Part shown: positions 20,980-34,123 of the stretch, piece after piece
How positions within the stretch are numbered: the first letter of the stretch is position 1
Layout: every line of letters begins with the position of its first letter
From: Glandiceps talaboti
Taxonomy: Eukaryota; Hemichordata; Enteropneusta; Spengelidae
NCBI RefSeq assembly: GCF_964340395.1
Contig: NC_135569.1
Location: 19,240,957-19,304,956, forward strand
Length of the DNA: 64,000 nt
Direction: 5' to 3'
Translations under genes and position numbers: made by a program
The notes under the pieces: model-generated
The model's database searches: none
Told to the model about the DNA's origin: nothing
Seen by the model: the letters and a program-made list of their open reading frames with translations, nothing else

Positions 20980-23330
20980 ATAAATGACACTCCATTCAAG
21001 TGTCTACCCCCTATTATGAGGTACAATATTTATTTTGCAACTTTGACCTTGACTTTCAAGGTCAATAATCAAAATCAGAGACACATTTTTATTTGTTGCT
21101 AATTTCTTGAAATCATGTTCACATTATAGAAGGAAATATACACAATGATTACTTTTTAAGTGTTCTTATCTTTATTAACCAAATCATGGCCATATTTGGA
21201 GTATGTAACAAATCAATGTAATATGCTACATAACTCAAACCTCAAGGAATAGACTCATTCAAGTGTTTAACCCCCATATAATCACTTGCAAACACCTTGG
21301 GTAGGTAATTCCATGACTCAAAAAAGTCATGTATAATGACTGCATTCAAATATCTATTCCATGATCTCAGGATTTAAGCTCTGTTTTAAGATCTTGACCT
21401 AATAATGTCAGCCAGGGTCAATTGCATTCTTTTGGATATTCCCTTGACGCTTTGTGGTATTTAGGTGTGATCAATATTTCATACATACATGTACTCATGT
21501 CATATATTTTGTTGCTGCGTATGTGTATTACTAAATGGTGGCCATATTTGTTGTGAAAATCCACCATTTGTTCAACAATTCAAGAACAAAAAAAAACAAA
21601 AAAAAAAAACCAATCAGATACAGTTGTCTGCATATGCAGATCACTTTTATTGAAATCTGGAAGAGATGTAGTACAATTGAACATCACATTTCATGACCTG
21701 TACTGTAATGTGACAATGATGGTCATATTAATAAAAAAAATTATTATTTTATATTGGGAGACCTCATTTGAGAGGTTATACCCATGCTGTCTCATTACTG
21801 CTTTCCAATAAGACTTTGACCTTGACCTTTATATTCAATGTCAAATATTAAGAAAAGGTTAGAATAATGGGTATGTACACAAATGACATGCACAGGTCAT
21901 TTTCAAGCAAACCTGGTAAAAATGACAGCACTGATATGGAATTCAATATATGCACAATACTTTGCTTTGTTACCTTCACAATAATGACCATTTGAGTGGC
22001 CATATTTGTCAGAGAAATAATGTTTTGCTGCTAATGCTTGAAGCTTAATGGATAGAAATCTCATTTGAATGTGTACATGTACACCCATGATGAAAATTCT
22101 GTGTGGGACCTTGACATTTGGCCTCTACTCGATGTTACCCAAATTGTTTGTGTGTATGTCTGAATGCATTTTTGACCAAACCTGCCACAATTTTCACATA
22201 TTATAGTACAAATGTATGTACATCACTTTACATGTAGTTCATCCCAATAATGACATATTTTTCAGGAAAAAAACCAAAGCAGGAATAAGGAGAAACGTTT
22301 GGAGTATGTTGGGATGAAGGCTTGTTATATACCTAATATCAAACTAACCAACCAGCTAACTTGCTAATGAACTAACTAACTAATTAATTAACTAACTTCA
22401 CAAGTTTTCATCTCATAGACACATTTCCAACATATATCTTTATTCCTATTCTGAATTTTTAAGATAAATGATGTTACTGCCTAAGGTCCTTATTGTGTAG
22501 ACAACTACCGGTAGACTAAAGTATCAGACAGTTGTGCCTTTTTTGGTCAAAACTGGTCCATTCATGATTCAGAGATTTACATGAATACCGGATATTTTGA
22601 ATCTGACATTACTTTCAAGCTCAAGTTTAACGTTTCATTGCATCTTCATCATGGATAACACAGTTGCAAACACTCAAATGATGCCACTATCTATTAAGCT
22701 TAAATAGTCAGTAGGGAAACATGTATTTTAATGACAAATATGTCCACCATTCGTCCTTTTTTGCCAAGGTTACAAAATAAAGTAATGTGCATATTTTGGA
22801 CAATTTGTCCTAAGTTTGGTCGGAATCAGCTATCTAGGTCAGACGTGTACGAGCACTTTTTAAGACTTGCTACATAGACAGTCAGTCACCTTGACAATTT
22901 TTTTCTGTAAGCCAAGTATATGTGCTTGCTTTTCATTCACTTATCACTGGTTGGTGTCTGTTGCCAATATTTAGGAGTATGGTAATATAGTACATTTTTA
23001 CATAAGATTTGACTTAACTCAAAAACTGTAATACATGAGACACCATTCAAGTGTCTACCCCCTATTATCAGGTACAACATTTCTTTTGCAACATTGACCG
23101 TTGACCAAAACACCAAGAGTAAATCATATCAGGCAAAGCTAAGCTTTATATCAGTTGTTATCAGTTTTATTGACCCATTATCAGTGACATTGCAAATAGC
23201 TTTAGAGATGCAAACAATTTTTATTATACTTGATCTGCTGGCTCACCAAGTGGGGTTTGTAGCACTTGAACGGCTAATAGGGCAAAACCGTCATGAGTCA
23301 GACCTCAATGAATAGACACATTCAAGTGTC
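20980..23330. other. Non-coding segment present only in duplication copy 2
   Basis: AT-rich, with two TGACCTT clusters, (ACTAACTA)-like runs near 22365-22395 and a poly-A-rich stretch near 21589-21610. No gene seen. The left edge (about 20980-21030) and 23010-23090 are similar to one another. Confidence 0.5.
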
Positions 23331-24879
23331 TAACCCCATATAATCACTTGCAAACACCTTGCAAGAAAGTGACCTTTGACCTTGACATTGAAATTCTAGG
23401 TCAATTATCAAAATCAAGCTATTTTTTTTTGCATATTTTGGTTCTCATAAATTTTAATTGAATGGTGGTCATATTCGTGGTGAACAATGACAATTCTCTG
23501 CGTAACTTAACATTTCTAGCATCTTAAGACTCCATTCAAGTGTCTAGCTCTATATTGTTAGGTGTAAATAATCTTTTGAGACTTTGACCTTGACTTGACA
23601 TCCAGGGTCACTCATCAAAATCCAACTATTTCCTACATATCATAGATACTTGTTAGTATTGTATTTGTTTTCTGAATCACTGTACCACTGAGCAACAAGA
23701 AATTGAAGGGCCTAAACCTTTTTTGTCAGTTTTCAAAATCAAGCTATTTAAGACAAATTCTTTTGAGTCATGTTTACAAGTAATAGAAAATAGTATCCAC
23801 AAGCGTTATTATTTTGGTATTCATACCAATTTTACCGAATGGCAATCATATTTGTGGTAATAAAATCTTGATAAACCGTAAAACTTATACAGTTATAGTG
23901 TCCATTGAACTGTGTACTCCTACATAGTGAGGTGTATGCTTTCTTTTCAGATAGTGGCCTTTGACCTTGACATTGATCTTCAGGGTCAGTTATCACTTTA
24001 CTTTCATATCTGACATCACAGATATTAAAATCTGTTTACAAAGAAAAAGTGTTGTATAGATATTATAAACATAACTAAAGAAAAACAATTTCAACCTATA
24101 ATCAGAGAGAAATAAAGTGTTTTAGTGTGTTCTATGTCTTCAAGGAAAAATGTAGTTTGCCAGTTGCTTAGCTCGTTAGAATGAGTTTGTTAGCTTGTGC
24201 AATGATTAGTATATTTAGTTTGCTAGTTAGAGAGAATGAGTTAATGAATGAATTAGGTAATTGTATAACTCAAAAAAGTCATGCATCAAGACTCATGATA
24301 ATTAATGCATATTTATGTAAGATTTGGTAAACAGTTGTAAATGCTACCACGGCATAGATAGGTTTAGATTGTAGGTAAATTTATAAAGTAGGCATTGATA
24401 TGTAATATACTATACAGTAGGTATTGATATATAGATATATAGCCATAGATAGCTTGTAGATATACAGTAGGTATTTGTATATAGGCATAGATAGGTTTAG
24501 ATTATAAATAATATATATATATATACACAGTAGGTACTGGTATATAGGCGTAGATAGGTATACAGTTGATTGATGTAGGTATGTTCAAATATATAATATG
24601 ATAGCTAGGTGTATGTCTGTAGGGAATACATGTACGTATGGTAGCAACAGTGGATGATTGTGTTAGTGGGGTCTGGTTGTGGGGGTTGGGGGGGGGGGGG
24701 TGTTCTTTCTGCCTTCAACGGTGTAACCATGATATACTTCTGGGCTCTCATTCAGCATGTTAAGCTTGGCTGCATTTACTCCAAAAATGGATTCATTTGG
24801 ACTCCTGTGCAAATAGTGCACGTCGGGGTCATTACATCTGTGTGATAGATATGCATCCTAAGTTGTTGCTGGAATATAT

Positions 24880-24973
24880 ATGGCTGATCCCTGTGTCCTT
24901 TGAGAGCTCTTTGTTGGTATCAACAGGGAATCTTAGACAAGTGAAGAAGCAGGGAGGGGGATATCTGTCATGT
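24880..24973. other. Spacer after the duplication
   Basis: No gene seen. It ends in CATGT, which recurs after the next element. Confidence 0.4.
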
Positions 24974-25137
24974 CAGGGGTGAACAAATCCACTGGTCCTG
25001 GGTCCAGGACTAGCAATTTTTTTGGGCAGACTACACAAATTTTACCTTGTAGCACTAATTGTTTCAGCAGGACCACTGGAATTGTTAAGGCACTGGTCTG
25101 GGGACCACCAGTTCACAAAATGATTTGTTCACCCCTG
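24974..25137. mobile_element. Small hAT-like TIR element
   Basis: 164 bp with perfect 16-bp terminal inverted repeats CAGGGGTGAACAAATC, and CATGT on both sides (24969-24973 and 25138-25142). CAGGGG termini are typical of hAT elements, but hAT duplications are usually 8 bp and only 5 bp match here. The class is therefore tentative. Confidence 0.65.
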
Positions 25138-25144
25138 CATGTGA

Positions 25145-26100
25145 TACAGTTTGACCCCAAAAAGAATAGCTAGAGCATGACCCTGCTACCACATCACTGG
25201 TGAATATCTTCCGTTTATCAGCAAATTTTGTTTGCAGTTTATTTGTCAATATATCATGAGGATATGTTCCAAATATGATGTATAAAGCAATAAACCATGA
25301 TGTCAAACTGCTTAAATAATAACATGAATATTTGGTTGTGAAATTATGCTGGTGTGAATTCACACCTACCAAGGCAGCATCCCCTCCTACTACTAGCTTC
25401 CCTGAAGTATTTGACAAACGCCGGTATTTTACAATTTTTTATAATTTACATTATGGGTTTTTACCACAAATTTCCCCTCGACCACTGTGTGTACAGCAAT
25501 ATCAAAGTTTGGTGTCAAAACTGTCGTAATTCCAAAATGACCATTCATAGCACATCAAATGCGCACCATCATTGAGTATACACAACATGGTGTTGACCAG
25601 CCGTAACTGCCCGTTCTTCATTTATCAAGTGCACAAATTTAATGATTGGCCTTTAGGAACTAGGAACAGAAATACAGTAGTTGCCACTAGCAGTTTTCTA
25701 TTGTGAAATATGACATAAAAATCAGGTAGGCTGATGCCATATGATCAAATGTCTGTGCAACATGTAGTCTGGATGCCAACATAGTGTTGTAAGTGCAACA
25801 CGATAAATTCTAAAATAACACGTCGGGTTCAAGAACTTGCTCATATTCCTAAATGGGCAAAACTTATAGATTTCTTTCATAATTGATCTGGCAATAGGGA
25901 CTGTTTGAACAATATAAGCAGGGAATTGTCTTATTGAGAGAAGAACTAACCTGAACTAAGCAAATATTAGCTCGTCAATTAGAGCTGTATTGATGGCTTC
26001 TATTGGTTTTTTTTAGATATTAGAACCAGGTAGCTTCTCAACCACCAAAACCAGTTCATATTAAGGCATTAAAAACCTTTTGTCAGAGAAGACTCCTCAG
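25145..26100. other. No gene recognised
   Basis: Only short frames with poor coding character. Part of 26000-26100 may be the 5' end of the recombinase remnant that follows. Confidence 0.4.
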
Positions 26101-26108
26101 ATAAATTG

Positions 26109-26525
26109 TTAGGTCCTGTAAGAGCACTTTGTTGGTATTTAGCCAGAACAAAGTTGATCAGTGGAGATAGGAAGAGTTCCATACAAAACACTAATTCTCC
26201 TTCAGATATAAGTAGTTAATCTCTATCCAGGTGGATAGTACAGACAATTCATTTATGTCATCAGTTAGCTAGCAAAGATGATAATGAACTAGCTGGTATT
26301 ATGGCTCATGATGTAAGAGCAGTAGCTACATCATTTAAGCTTTTCTCAGGAATCAGCCACCAGGAAAACATGGAATCAGTCCATTGGCATTCTAATAATA
26401 CTTTCACATCCATCTACTTGAGAGATAATGGCATCAGAAGTAGATGGTATGTTTCAGCTTTGACCTATTGTTGCAGCACAGAAAGTGCTTGGGGGAACCA
26501 AGTAGTGGATCTTCATGTTCTTCTA
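26109..26525 (+). pseudogene. DIRS-like tyrosine recombinase remnant
   Basis: One frame with a single stop. It contains LGPVRALCWYLARTKLI, then GIMAHDVRAVATSFKLFSGI, MESVHWHSNNTFTSIYLRD. His-x-x-Arg (HDVR) and the final tyrosine (Y in YLRD) are the catalytic C-terminal residues of tyrosine recombinases. The AHDVRA...NTF..FYLRD pattern is that of DIRS-type retroelements. The first catalytic Arg region lies in the upstream part (GPVRAL context). It is fragmentary: no RT or terminal repeats were found. Confidence 0.7.
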
Positions 26526-26644
26526 CAAGGTGAGCACATTCCTATTTTAAGGAGTTTTCTTTTTAGTTGTGTTTGCCCTGTCTCCCCCATGTGGTTCAAG
26601 ATTTTGCTTTGGTAGTCTATACATGGGTAAGTTCATGTGAAATG

Positions 26645-26936
26645 GAACTGTAGTTTCTTTTGGAAACTAATTCCCATGAACATATACTTACCCATATTCT
26701 ACTACCCACCACGTCCCCTCTTTACAGAGCAATGCTTGTAATGTGTTTAGGGTAACACACTAGCTGGTGGTTTGCTTCGGTTATTTTTAACTAGAGTATT
26801 GGGGGGGATAAGGCCCCCTAGGAAGGTAATTTTGATCTCTTGCTAGGTTGTTTGGGGATGAGGATAAATACTTAAATATAAGAATATAGGTAAGTATATG
26901 TTCATGGAAATTAGTTTCCAAAAGAAACTACAGTTC
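26645..26936. mobile_element. Short TIR element (MITE-like)
   Basis: 292 bp with about 56-bp inverted arms (26645-26700 and 26881-26936): GAACTGTAGTTTCTTTTGG at the ends, then a CATGAACATATACTTACC-type stretch. No clear target duplication. Unclassified. Confidence 0.7.
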
Positions 26937-26939
26937 TTT

Positions 26940-27620
26940 TTTAACATGTTTTCCAAGTCCTGCTGATACATATGCAATTCTAGCATCCAAAATCATTGCT
27001 TTATCACTACATATGTGATGAATTCCATTGCCACCAATATTAATATGACCACTGCTTCATTTGTTAGGAGTTTCCTTATCTGTACTAGTTTCAGTTTTCT
27101 CAAGGTCTAACAAGAGATTTGACTTTTTTTGGCTACTTCAGCTTTTGAATGTCTCAGTATTGCAAATCTTTCAACATAACTATTGACAAATGACATAGAA
27201 GGATCAATGTCAAACTGTTCAAGAATCTTGCATATTGGCACATATTGGGATTTGAAGTGTTATGGAAACCAGCCAGTTTGAGCACTATTTGATTCATGAA
27301 AAGTTTGTTGCCTACCGTAAGCAGTCAATAGATTTATTTACCAAACTTATTGAGGTACCTACGTGTGATCTCAATGTGAACATGATCCATTTGATTAGAA
27401 CATTATACTATTAGGTACCAGAGACAGTGAGCAAGCTGTACTATCAGACATTAAAGTTGAACTATCAGCGTCTGAATGACCTCTATCCTCTGAAGCTTCT
27501 TGTTGATGATCCGCAGAATGTCCCACATGAGAACGAGCAGTTTTCACACTATTTTCATCAGTTGAAGCAATTGCACTATTTAGTACAGTTTTATTCATAG
27601 CACTGGCTCCTAAACTTGGT
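26940..27620 (-). pseudogene. Decayed coding-like segment, unassigned
   Basis: Minus-strand stretches read like protein. About 27100-27240 gives ILEQFDIDPSMSFVNSYVER and on through RHSKAEVAKK. About 26945-27060, in another frame, gives GGNGIHHICSDKAMILDARI. 27395-27598 is an open frame rich in Ser/Asp/His. Stops and shifts separate them. I do not recognise the family; its position next to the recombinase remnant suggests part of a mobile element. Confidence 0.35.
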
Positions 27621-29315
27621 ATGGTTTGGTATGACTTACAGCAATTAAATCACTAGGATTTTGAATATCAGGCCAAGATAAAGACCTGCTCGCACTACAG
27701 TTTCACAAGCAGGCTTAGTATTTATTGAGAGAGAGCATCTCATTCTTTAAAGGTAATTTTTTTACCTCCTAAAACTAATGTATTTACACAACTGAACTTT
27801 TGATATTAAAACAACCAACTGTACTGCTGTATGTTTTTCATTTGATATATGAACTGATGAATGGATGTTATCATCTGCACTTATAGTGGCAGAAAAACAG
27901 TTATAAAAAGTTTGTTTTAGTCATCTAAATTGCAAAATTTATCATCAACATTGACTACAGTTCAGAAGTGTCCAGGGTTCAACTGAACAGCACTTGTTAA
28001 TCTACACTGTAAACTTGGCCGATTCTTCCCACTGAAAATTCCAATTTCGATGATGAAACACTGTGGTAACTTAACAAATCCTAACAAACAGATAGTTAAT
28101 TGCAACATATTCTACAACCATGTCTATTCAAACTATTGATACAGTCCCTCACCGTCTCCTGCACACTAGCTGACAGATTACCACTGATAGCTATTAACTG
28201 TTATCGAGCCTAAAGTTGTGTCAAATGAGAATTCAAATATACCGTGATCACACTTTAATAATTATAAAGGCACTGATGTTGAAAATGCATTATGATCATC
28301 ATACTTTGACAATGATTCAAAAATCTGCAAAACATTCAGCATCACCATGACCCATTGGGTACAAAGAAAATGGGACTTCATTGACAACCCACTGCCATAC
28401 ACACCAGAAAACAGTCATCTTTATTATCTCAGAGTTGCGCTATGACAAATACTTACATAGGTAGATTTAGAATACGGATAAATGAAGAAATTAGTCATTT
28501 AGGACTGATGACAATAGATAATGAATCCTTTACATTTATATGAGATCTATCAGAAATATGCAAAGATGTTTACTGTACATGAGGCTTCCAGTTTGCAATA
28601 GATATTAAAGTTTTCCTATTTTGGAGATCTGCTATCAAAATGCTGATAAAACTGTAATAATAGAAATCATGTATAGTTGCTAGTGTAGTAGGTATGGTAT
28701 TCTCCCTAGGATAGATTACAAGGAAAATGGGTAATTAGTATAATATTTACAGGTTAATAATAGTAGTAATTTACATAATGATTTGCACAGGACAGTAAAA
28801 CACTTTTAGAAGTACGCAGCCAACAGGGTGTCAAACACAGTGTTTGCACTGTAGTTACCCCTATGGAAAATAGCCCCCATACATTTTTATAAATGCATTT
28901 TTCTTCCCCAAGGTAGTAGCTAGTGATGATCAATTTCTACAAATTAAAAGTATTGACTACTCAAGGTCACAAGTGTCCTCAAATCTCTTGCATTTGTAGT
29001 TAACTTAAAAACGTATCTGATATTTGCACCCTTTAACTGTGAAATCATGTGCACTTGTATTTTAGGTCAGTAGATGTGTACTTACTTTGGAATGATACGT
29101 ACCTCTCTTGGTACTCCACTTCATAGGCCTTGTTGTTCAGGTCAATAAATGTGTGTTAATTACTTAGTAATCATACTGTACTCAGTGTTTTACATCACTT
29201 TTGGATTAAATGGGAACTATTGGGTCTGAAAATTTGGGCATGCCAACTGCAAATCTGGGGAACATTCACAAAATCAAGAAATTAATGTCTGTTAAATTTG
29301 ATAATATAGACAATG
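27621..29315. other. No gene recognised
   Basis: AT-rich non-coding sequence on both strands; no repeats or structures stood out. Confidence 0.4.
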
Positions 29316-29520
29316 GAGAGGTTAGACTAAGATGCGCAGTGACATATTTCACCCTCACTGGCCTCCTCTCATAACAACTAGGGGTTGGCCGATGTGTGAG
29401 GGCACCCTGTCATGGCGTAGATAAGACTATGATACGTTGTGACATTTCACCCTCACTGGCCTCCTCTCACAACAACTAGGGGTTGGCTGATGTGTGAGGG
29501 CACCCTGTCACAGCGTACCG
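29316..29520. repeat. Two-copy tandem repeat, period 98 bp
   Basis: Two copies containing TTTCACCCTCACTGGCCTCC and AACTAGGGGTTGGC, about 90% alike. GC-richer than the surroundings. Confidence 0.85.
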
Positions 29521-30722
29521 TACAGACTACGGAGCGGTCAAAATAGGCAAGAACAGAATTGAATTGAAGTAAATTGGCAAAGAAAACAGAAATAAATACT
29601 ACTTTTAAGTCTAGTCTTTATTTAACTGTGATTATATTACAACTTTGTTATACATGTAGTTTGTAGTTTGTAGTGTACATTTTACCTGTAAACATTCTAG
29701 GTGCTCTCCAGTAAATTCAAGTAATTTATGACAGGACCAATCAGTATAATAAACATTATCCTGTTCAGTCTTACAGAATTCAATCTATTTCTGACCCATT
29801 TGCTTCACCATCACATATAGGGCCTTGACAGAAATTAATTTTCATGTGTATTCTATGTATATGTCACACACAAGTTTCAAGCATTATACCAACATAGACT
29901 CATAGTAACTTACAAGTTATCTGGCCAAGACTTTGAAAGGACCTTTACAATGCATTCTCGAACTCCATTATGATCTTTGGCTATATGTAATAGGTAATGT
30001 CTGAACCGTTCAAATTTTGAACTTTAATGATATCAGTAAATACATGGCAAGGGGGATCCCATTTAACTATAACATAAACAGTATGTAATTGAGCAGCTTG
30101 TGATTTTAGATTGTCAATCTTCTCTTGAGGTCTATACTTTCATTGGCTACATTATGAGCACAGTCATCAAATACTGTTAATGTGACTTCTAGGAGTCCAT
30201 CTTCATATCATGTAACAGTTAAGTTTGGAAATTTGTACATCCCTCTGTGAGGGCTTTTTTTGCTTTTGCTTTCAAACAAACCTCATATTCCATTATGTAC
30301 AGTCTAGCCTGATCACTGATTGGAAAGATGAATGTAAAACATGTAATCCGCATTGATTCCGAACTAGTTACAGTCTAACAATATGTAACAAAGTAATTTA
30401 CATTGTATAATGATCAAACCACCTGCTGTTGAATGATTAATTGATTAATAGAGCCAGTATGCCTCTCACTGTTATCAGCTGATGATGCTACAACTGTAAA
30501 ATACAAGTCAAACGGCGCTTGCTGCCATAGAACCAGCAGAGGTTGGTCTGTCATCCTGAGTGGTGACCATATTTAAAGTTGAGAATAACTGTGAAGCTAA
30601 AAGTTTAACCTAATCAGAAATGAGTTAACAATTTAAAAACATATCTTAACAAGCTCAAACACAATTGGTGTAAACGTTGACATTTTTATATAAGTAAATC
30701 CTGACTCTGGTTATTTAAATAA
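29521..30722. other. No gene recognised
   Basis: Non-coding on inspection; no supported feature. Confidence 0.4.
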
Positions 30723-31186
30723 GTCAATGCACTGAGACCAGTGATTTGTCAATGCACCGAGACTGGTGATTTGTCAATGCACTGAGACTGGTGATTTGTC
30801 AATGCAGTCTGGGACTGGTGATTTGTCAATGCACCGAGACTGGTGATTTGTCAATGCACTGAGACTGGTGATTTGTCAATGCACCGGGACTGGTGATTTG
30901 TCAATGCACCGAGACTGGTGATTTGTCAATGCACCGAGACTGGTGATTTGTCAATGCACTGAGACTGGTGATTTGTCAATGCACTGAGACTGGTGATTTG
31001 TCAATGCACCGAGACTGGTGATTTGTCAATGCACTGGGACTGGTGATTTGTCAATGCACCGAGACTGGTGATTTGTCAATGGACTTAGACTGGTGATTTG
31101 TCAATGCACCGAGACTGGTGATTTGTCAATGGACTTAGACTGGTGATTTGTCAATGCACTGAGACTGGTGATTTGTCAATGCACTG
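30723..31186. repeat. 25-bp minisatellite
   Basis: About 18 copies of ACTGGTGATTTGTCAATGCA plus five variable bases (CCGAG, CTGAG, CTGGG, or GGACTTAG-type variants). The CCGAG/CTGAG alternation is a CpG/TpG difference. Confidence 0.95.
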
Positions 31187-31439
31187 ATTGGTTCAGTTGA
31201 GTTCAATTAAGTCCTGAAAAGCATGAGGTGAAATTTAGAATTGAACCACACCCACCCACACAGTCATTATTATCATGTTTTGTTTTATCATTGGCAGAAT
31301 TCTAACCAAAAACAAGTTTATAGTGGTTCTTGAAGGCATTTACAGAGTGTCCAAATAGGGTATATTTGTCACCTCAGGACGCTACTTATTGGTACACTGT
31401 TTTCATCATTATAACAGTGAGGGCCCACTAATAGGATGA
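31187..31439. other. No gene recognised
   Basis: Non-coding spacer. Confidence 0.4.
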
Positions 31440-31660
31440 ACAACTTTTGGTTATAATTGAGTTGCTATGGGGTTAGGCTTGTTGCTAGGCATATTTGCAC
31501 ACATATTTTGAATGCTTAGTCCCTCTGCCTGCTTTTAATTTTGCAATACACACCATGATTTGGCTATTAATGTTACATTATACTAGAGTATTGATGGTGC
31601 CAATCAAGATATCTAATTGGTCAATACATCAACCTAACATGTCGTTTGCATCCATTTTGA
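31440..31660 (-). repeat. Repeat family R2, reverse copy
   Basis: Contains GGCTTGTTGCTAGGCATATT, the reverse complement of the AGCAACAAGCCCACA-type phrase near 7430. A 68-codon frame across it is not convincing. Confidence 0.5.
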
Positions 31661-33300
31661 CTACTGCATCTGTGCCATTGATCACCTGCACACCACTATA
31701 AAGTCATCCATGCCAAATGCTAATATTTCTCTATGAATAAGATATCCAAAGCTGTAGAATTGACAAAGTTAACTCAAAACTACTACCTGAGAGAGGCTCG
31801 ATCAGCATAAGTCTTTGGCCAAATAAAATGCTGCCACTGTGAGGCAGCTAATGTATGTAAACCTATCACAAAATGAATGTAATGTCAGACCATTCTCAAA
31901 TGAATTTGCCACTGTACAAACTAACCAAAAACTGCATATATATGCTGCACATTATTGAACTATGCATTGTTTCAATATAAATTTAGTGACATTGTCCTTG
32001 GCTTCATGTTGTGTCATCATTTACGATGCTTAGTTAGCAAAACAGAGAGACATACAGACGTGGCATGTGAAAATTGTGATGATTCGGATTACTTTCTTAT
32101 AAGTTATAGGTAATTACCCCATATCTCTATACAACAAGGTAAATCTGTCTGGGGTCAAGGCCGGCAGTAATACTTTTTTCACTCAATTTCTCATGTCAGG
32201 TTCATTTTTCATTATCAAAAAAATAGATTCCCTTTGCTCTTAGTCTAAAATAAACACAATAAACAAATGTTATTAATAGCATTTAATGTTCACTGCAACA
32301 AAACAGAATTGACACACAGCTAGTTTTGCCATATTACTCAATTTGGTCTGGAGTTAGAGATTCTATTTAAATTTTAATCATGGATCTGGCATACTGATAT
32401 TGTTATCAGACAAAATTCAATTTGGTGTTATGAACTGTCAAGATATACCTGTGTCAACATTAAAACTTTTATTTTATTCATACGTGATCATATTCAGTGT
32501 TACAGTGCTGAAGATATGAAATTCCTAGCCATCTATTTTAAACCTGAGTGTTCTATTGATGTATGTACTTAGTATGATAAGAGTCATTGAAAATAGTGGG
32601 GGCCTGTATAGTAAAGTATAATCAAGTGGTATGTTTGTATGAATAAATGAAAAAAGACTGGCCAGTCAATGTATGTTTGTGGTATGATTTGGAAGTACAT
32701 AGTCAATAGCCACTCAGGGACTATTTATTCTATGATTCAATTGTCTGTTTGTCTGTGAATCTGATTCGGAATTTGAGATTTTCAAAAGTCTTATATCCAA
32801 AGTTTGTATACAGTATAAGTTTTCACCTTTATAAAACTGAGGTGGAACAGTAAACTGACTGTCAGTGTGAATAATTCAGCTTATTATGTTTATTTTTCCA
32901 CAATAATAAAGGAAAACCAGTTTAATGGTAATAAAAAATCTCTGATGTGAGAAATTGAGTAAAACAATGAATTTCAGGCCCTTATTACAGAGCTCCTCGG
33001 GGATTCCTTAGTGCTTTTTCTTGGCTATATCAATGGTTCAGATCTGAGAAATTTGTGACAGTACTCTTGGAAAATATTAGATGTTTTTGAATGGTGTAAA
33101 TGGCCGACTACTATGAAACACTGCATGGTGCTTGTAGTGTGTGCTTGATCCGTCATGATCCACTTTAATTGCAGGGTGGGAGGAATGGGGGTGGGGGTGG
33201 GGGTGTCATTGATTCGTTCATTCACAGACTAGACATGGATCAAGTTTTGCATTTTGCTTGGAAGTACTAAGGACAATGAAATGCATGAGAACTACATTGT
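31661..33300. other. No gene recognised
   Basis: Non-coding AT-rich sequence. A G-rich tract at 33175-33205 (GGGGTGGGGGTGGGGGTG) could fold as a G-quadruplex. Confidence 0.4.
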
Positions 33301-33324
33301 ATATACCATCAATTTGCCATTTTT

Positions 33325-33870
33325 ATGGTCATGGTCTTGTTGCTAGGTAAATGGCATTACAAATCAGAGGCAAGGGTATGCAAAGCTGCAGCTGTCTTTA
33401 ATAGGTCTATAGCATACAATGTATTGACCATTTCAGTCAATATATGATGCAAATATATCCTTATATGATGTGAAGATATCATTATGAACAATATATCATT
33501 ATATGATGTGAAGATATCATTATGAACAATATATCATTATATGATGTGAAGATATCATTATATAATATGAACAATATATCATTATATGATGTGAAGAAAG
33601 GAGATCAATCTGAATTTGGTTCAAACATTTTTAGAGGTGTTCAGAATTCTTCATGACATGTTGATCCCATTATTGATATGCAATTTATGCTTTAAAATGT
33701 GTCTTTTGGTCAAAAATCTACAATTCCTAAATTATTTAGCAGATTGTGTTTAGATGAAAAATTGTTCATGACATGATGATCCCAACACTGATATGCAAAT
33801 TAGGTATAAAAATGTGTCTTAATTTTTGGTCAAAACTCTTTAATTAGTTTAGTAGTTTGTTTCTGCATTT
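33325..33870. repeat. Repeat family R2 remnants and a 38-bp short array
   Basis: GGTCTTGTTGCTAGG at about 33335 is an R2 phrase. 33450-33597 holds about four copies of a 38-bp unit with ATATATCATTATATGATGTG (one copy longer). 33690-33840 has paired GATATGCAAATTAGG-like and TTTTGGTCAAAA phrases. Confidence 0.6.
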
Positions 33871-34123
33871 CCTCAACACATGTCTCTGTGTCGTATATAT
33901 ATGTATCTCCAAACGGCTGTAGTGTTCATATTCTACTATGGAATAAATTGACTTGAAGCACTTTGGTGTATGCATTGGCAATTTCTTTGTCAATCTCTTC
34001 ATATATCGTTTATCATTATCATTATCATTATCATTGTCTTCTTACTTCTGTGTCTCCATAAACATGTTTTAATTTCATGTCTGGTGTTTGTTCATCATGT
34101 CCATCAGCCTTTTCACCAACCTG

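Larger units (their letters stand above)
18252..24878. repeat. Segmental duplication, copy 2
   Basis: Second copy of 14490-17870, longer because of the TTAA element (18838-20402) and an extra 2.3 kb (20980-23330). The extra part is bounded by similar CTCCATTCAAGTGTCTACCCC-type sequence, so copy 1 may have lost it by recombination between those repeats. Confidence 0.85.
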
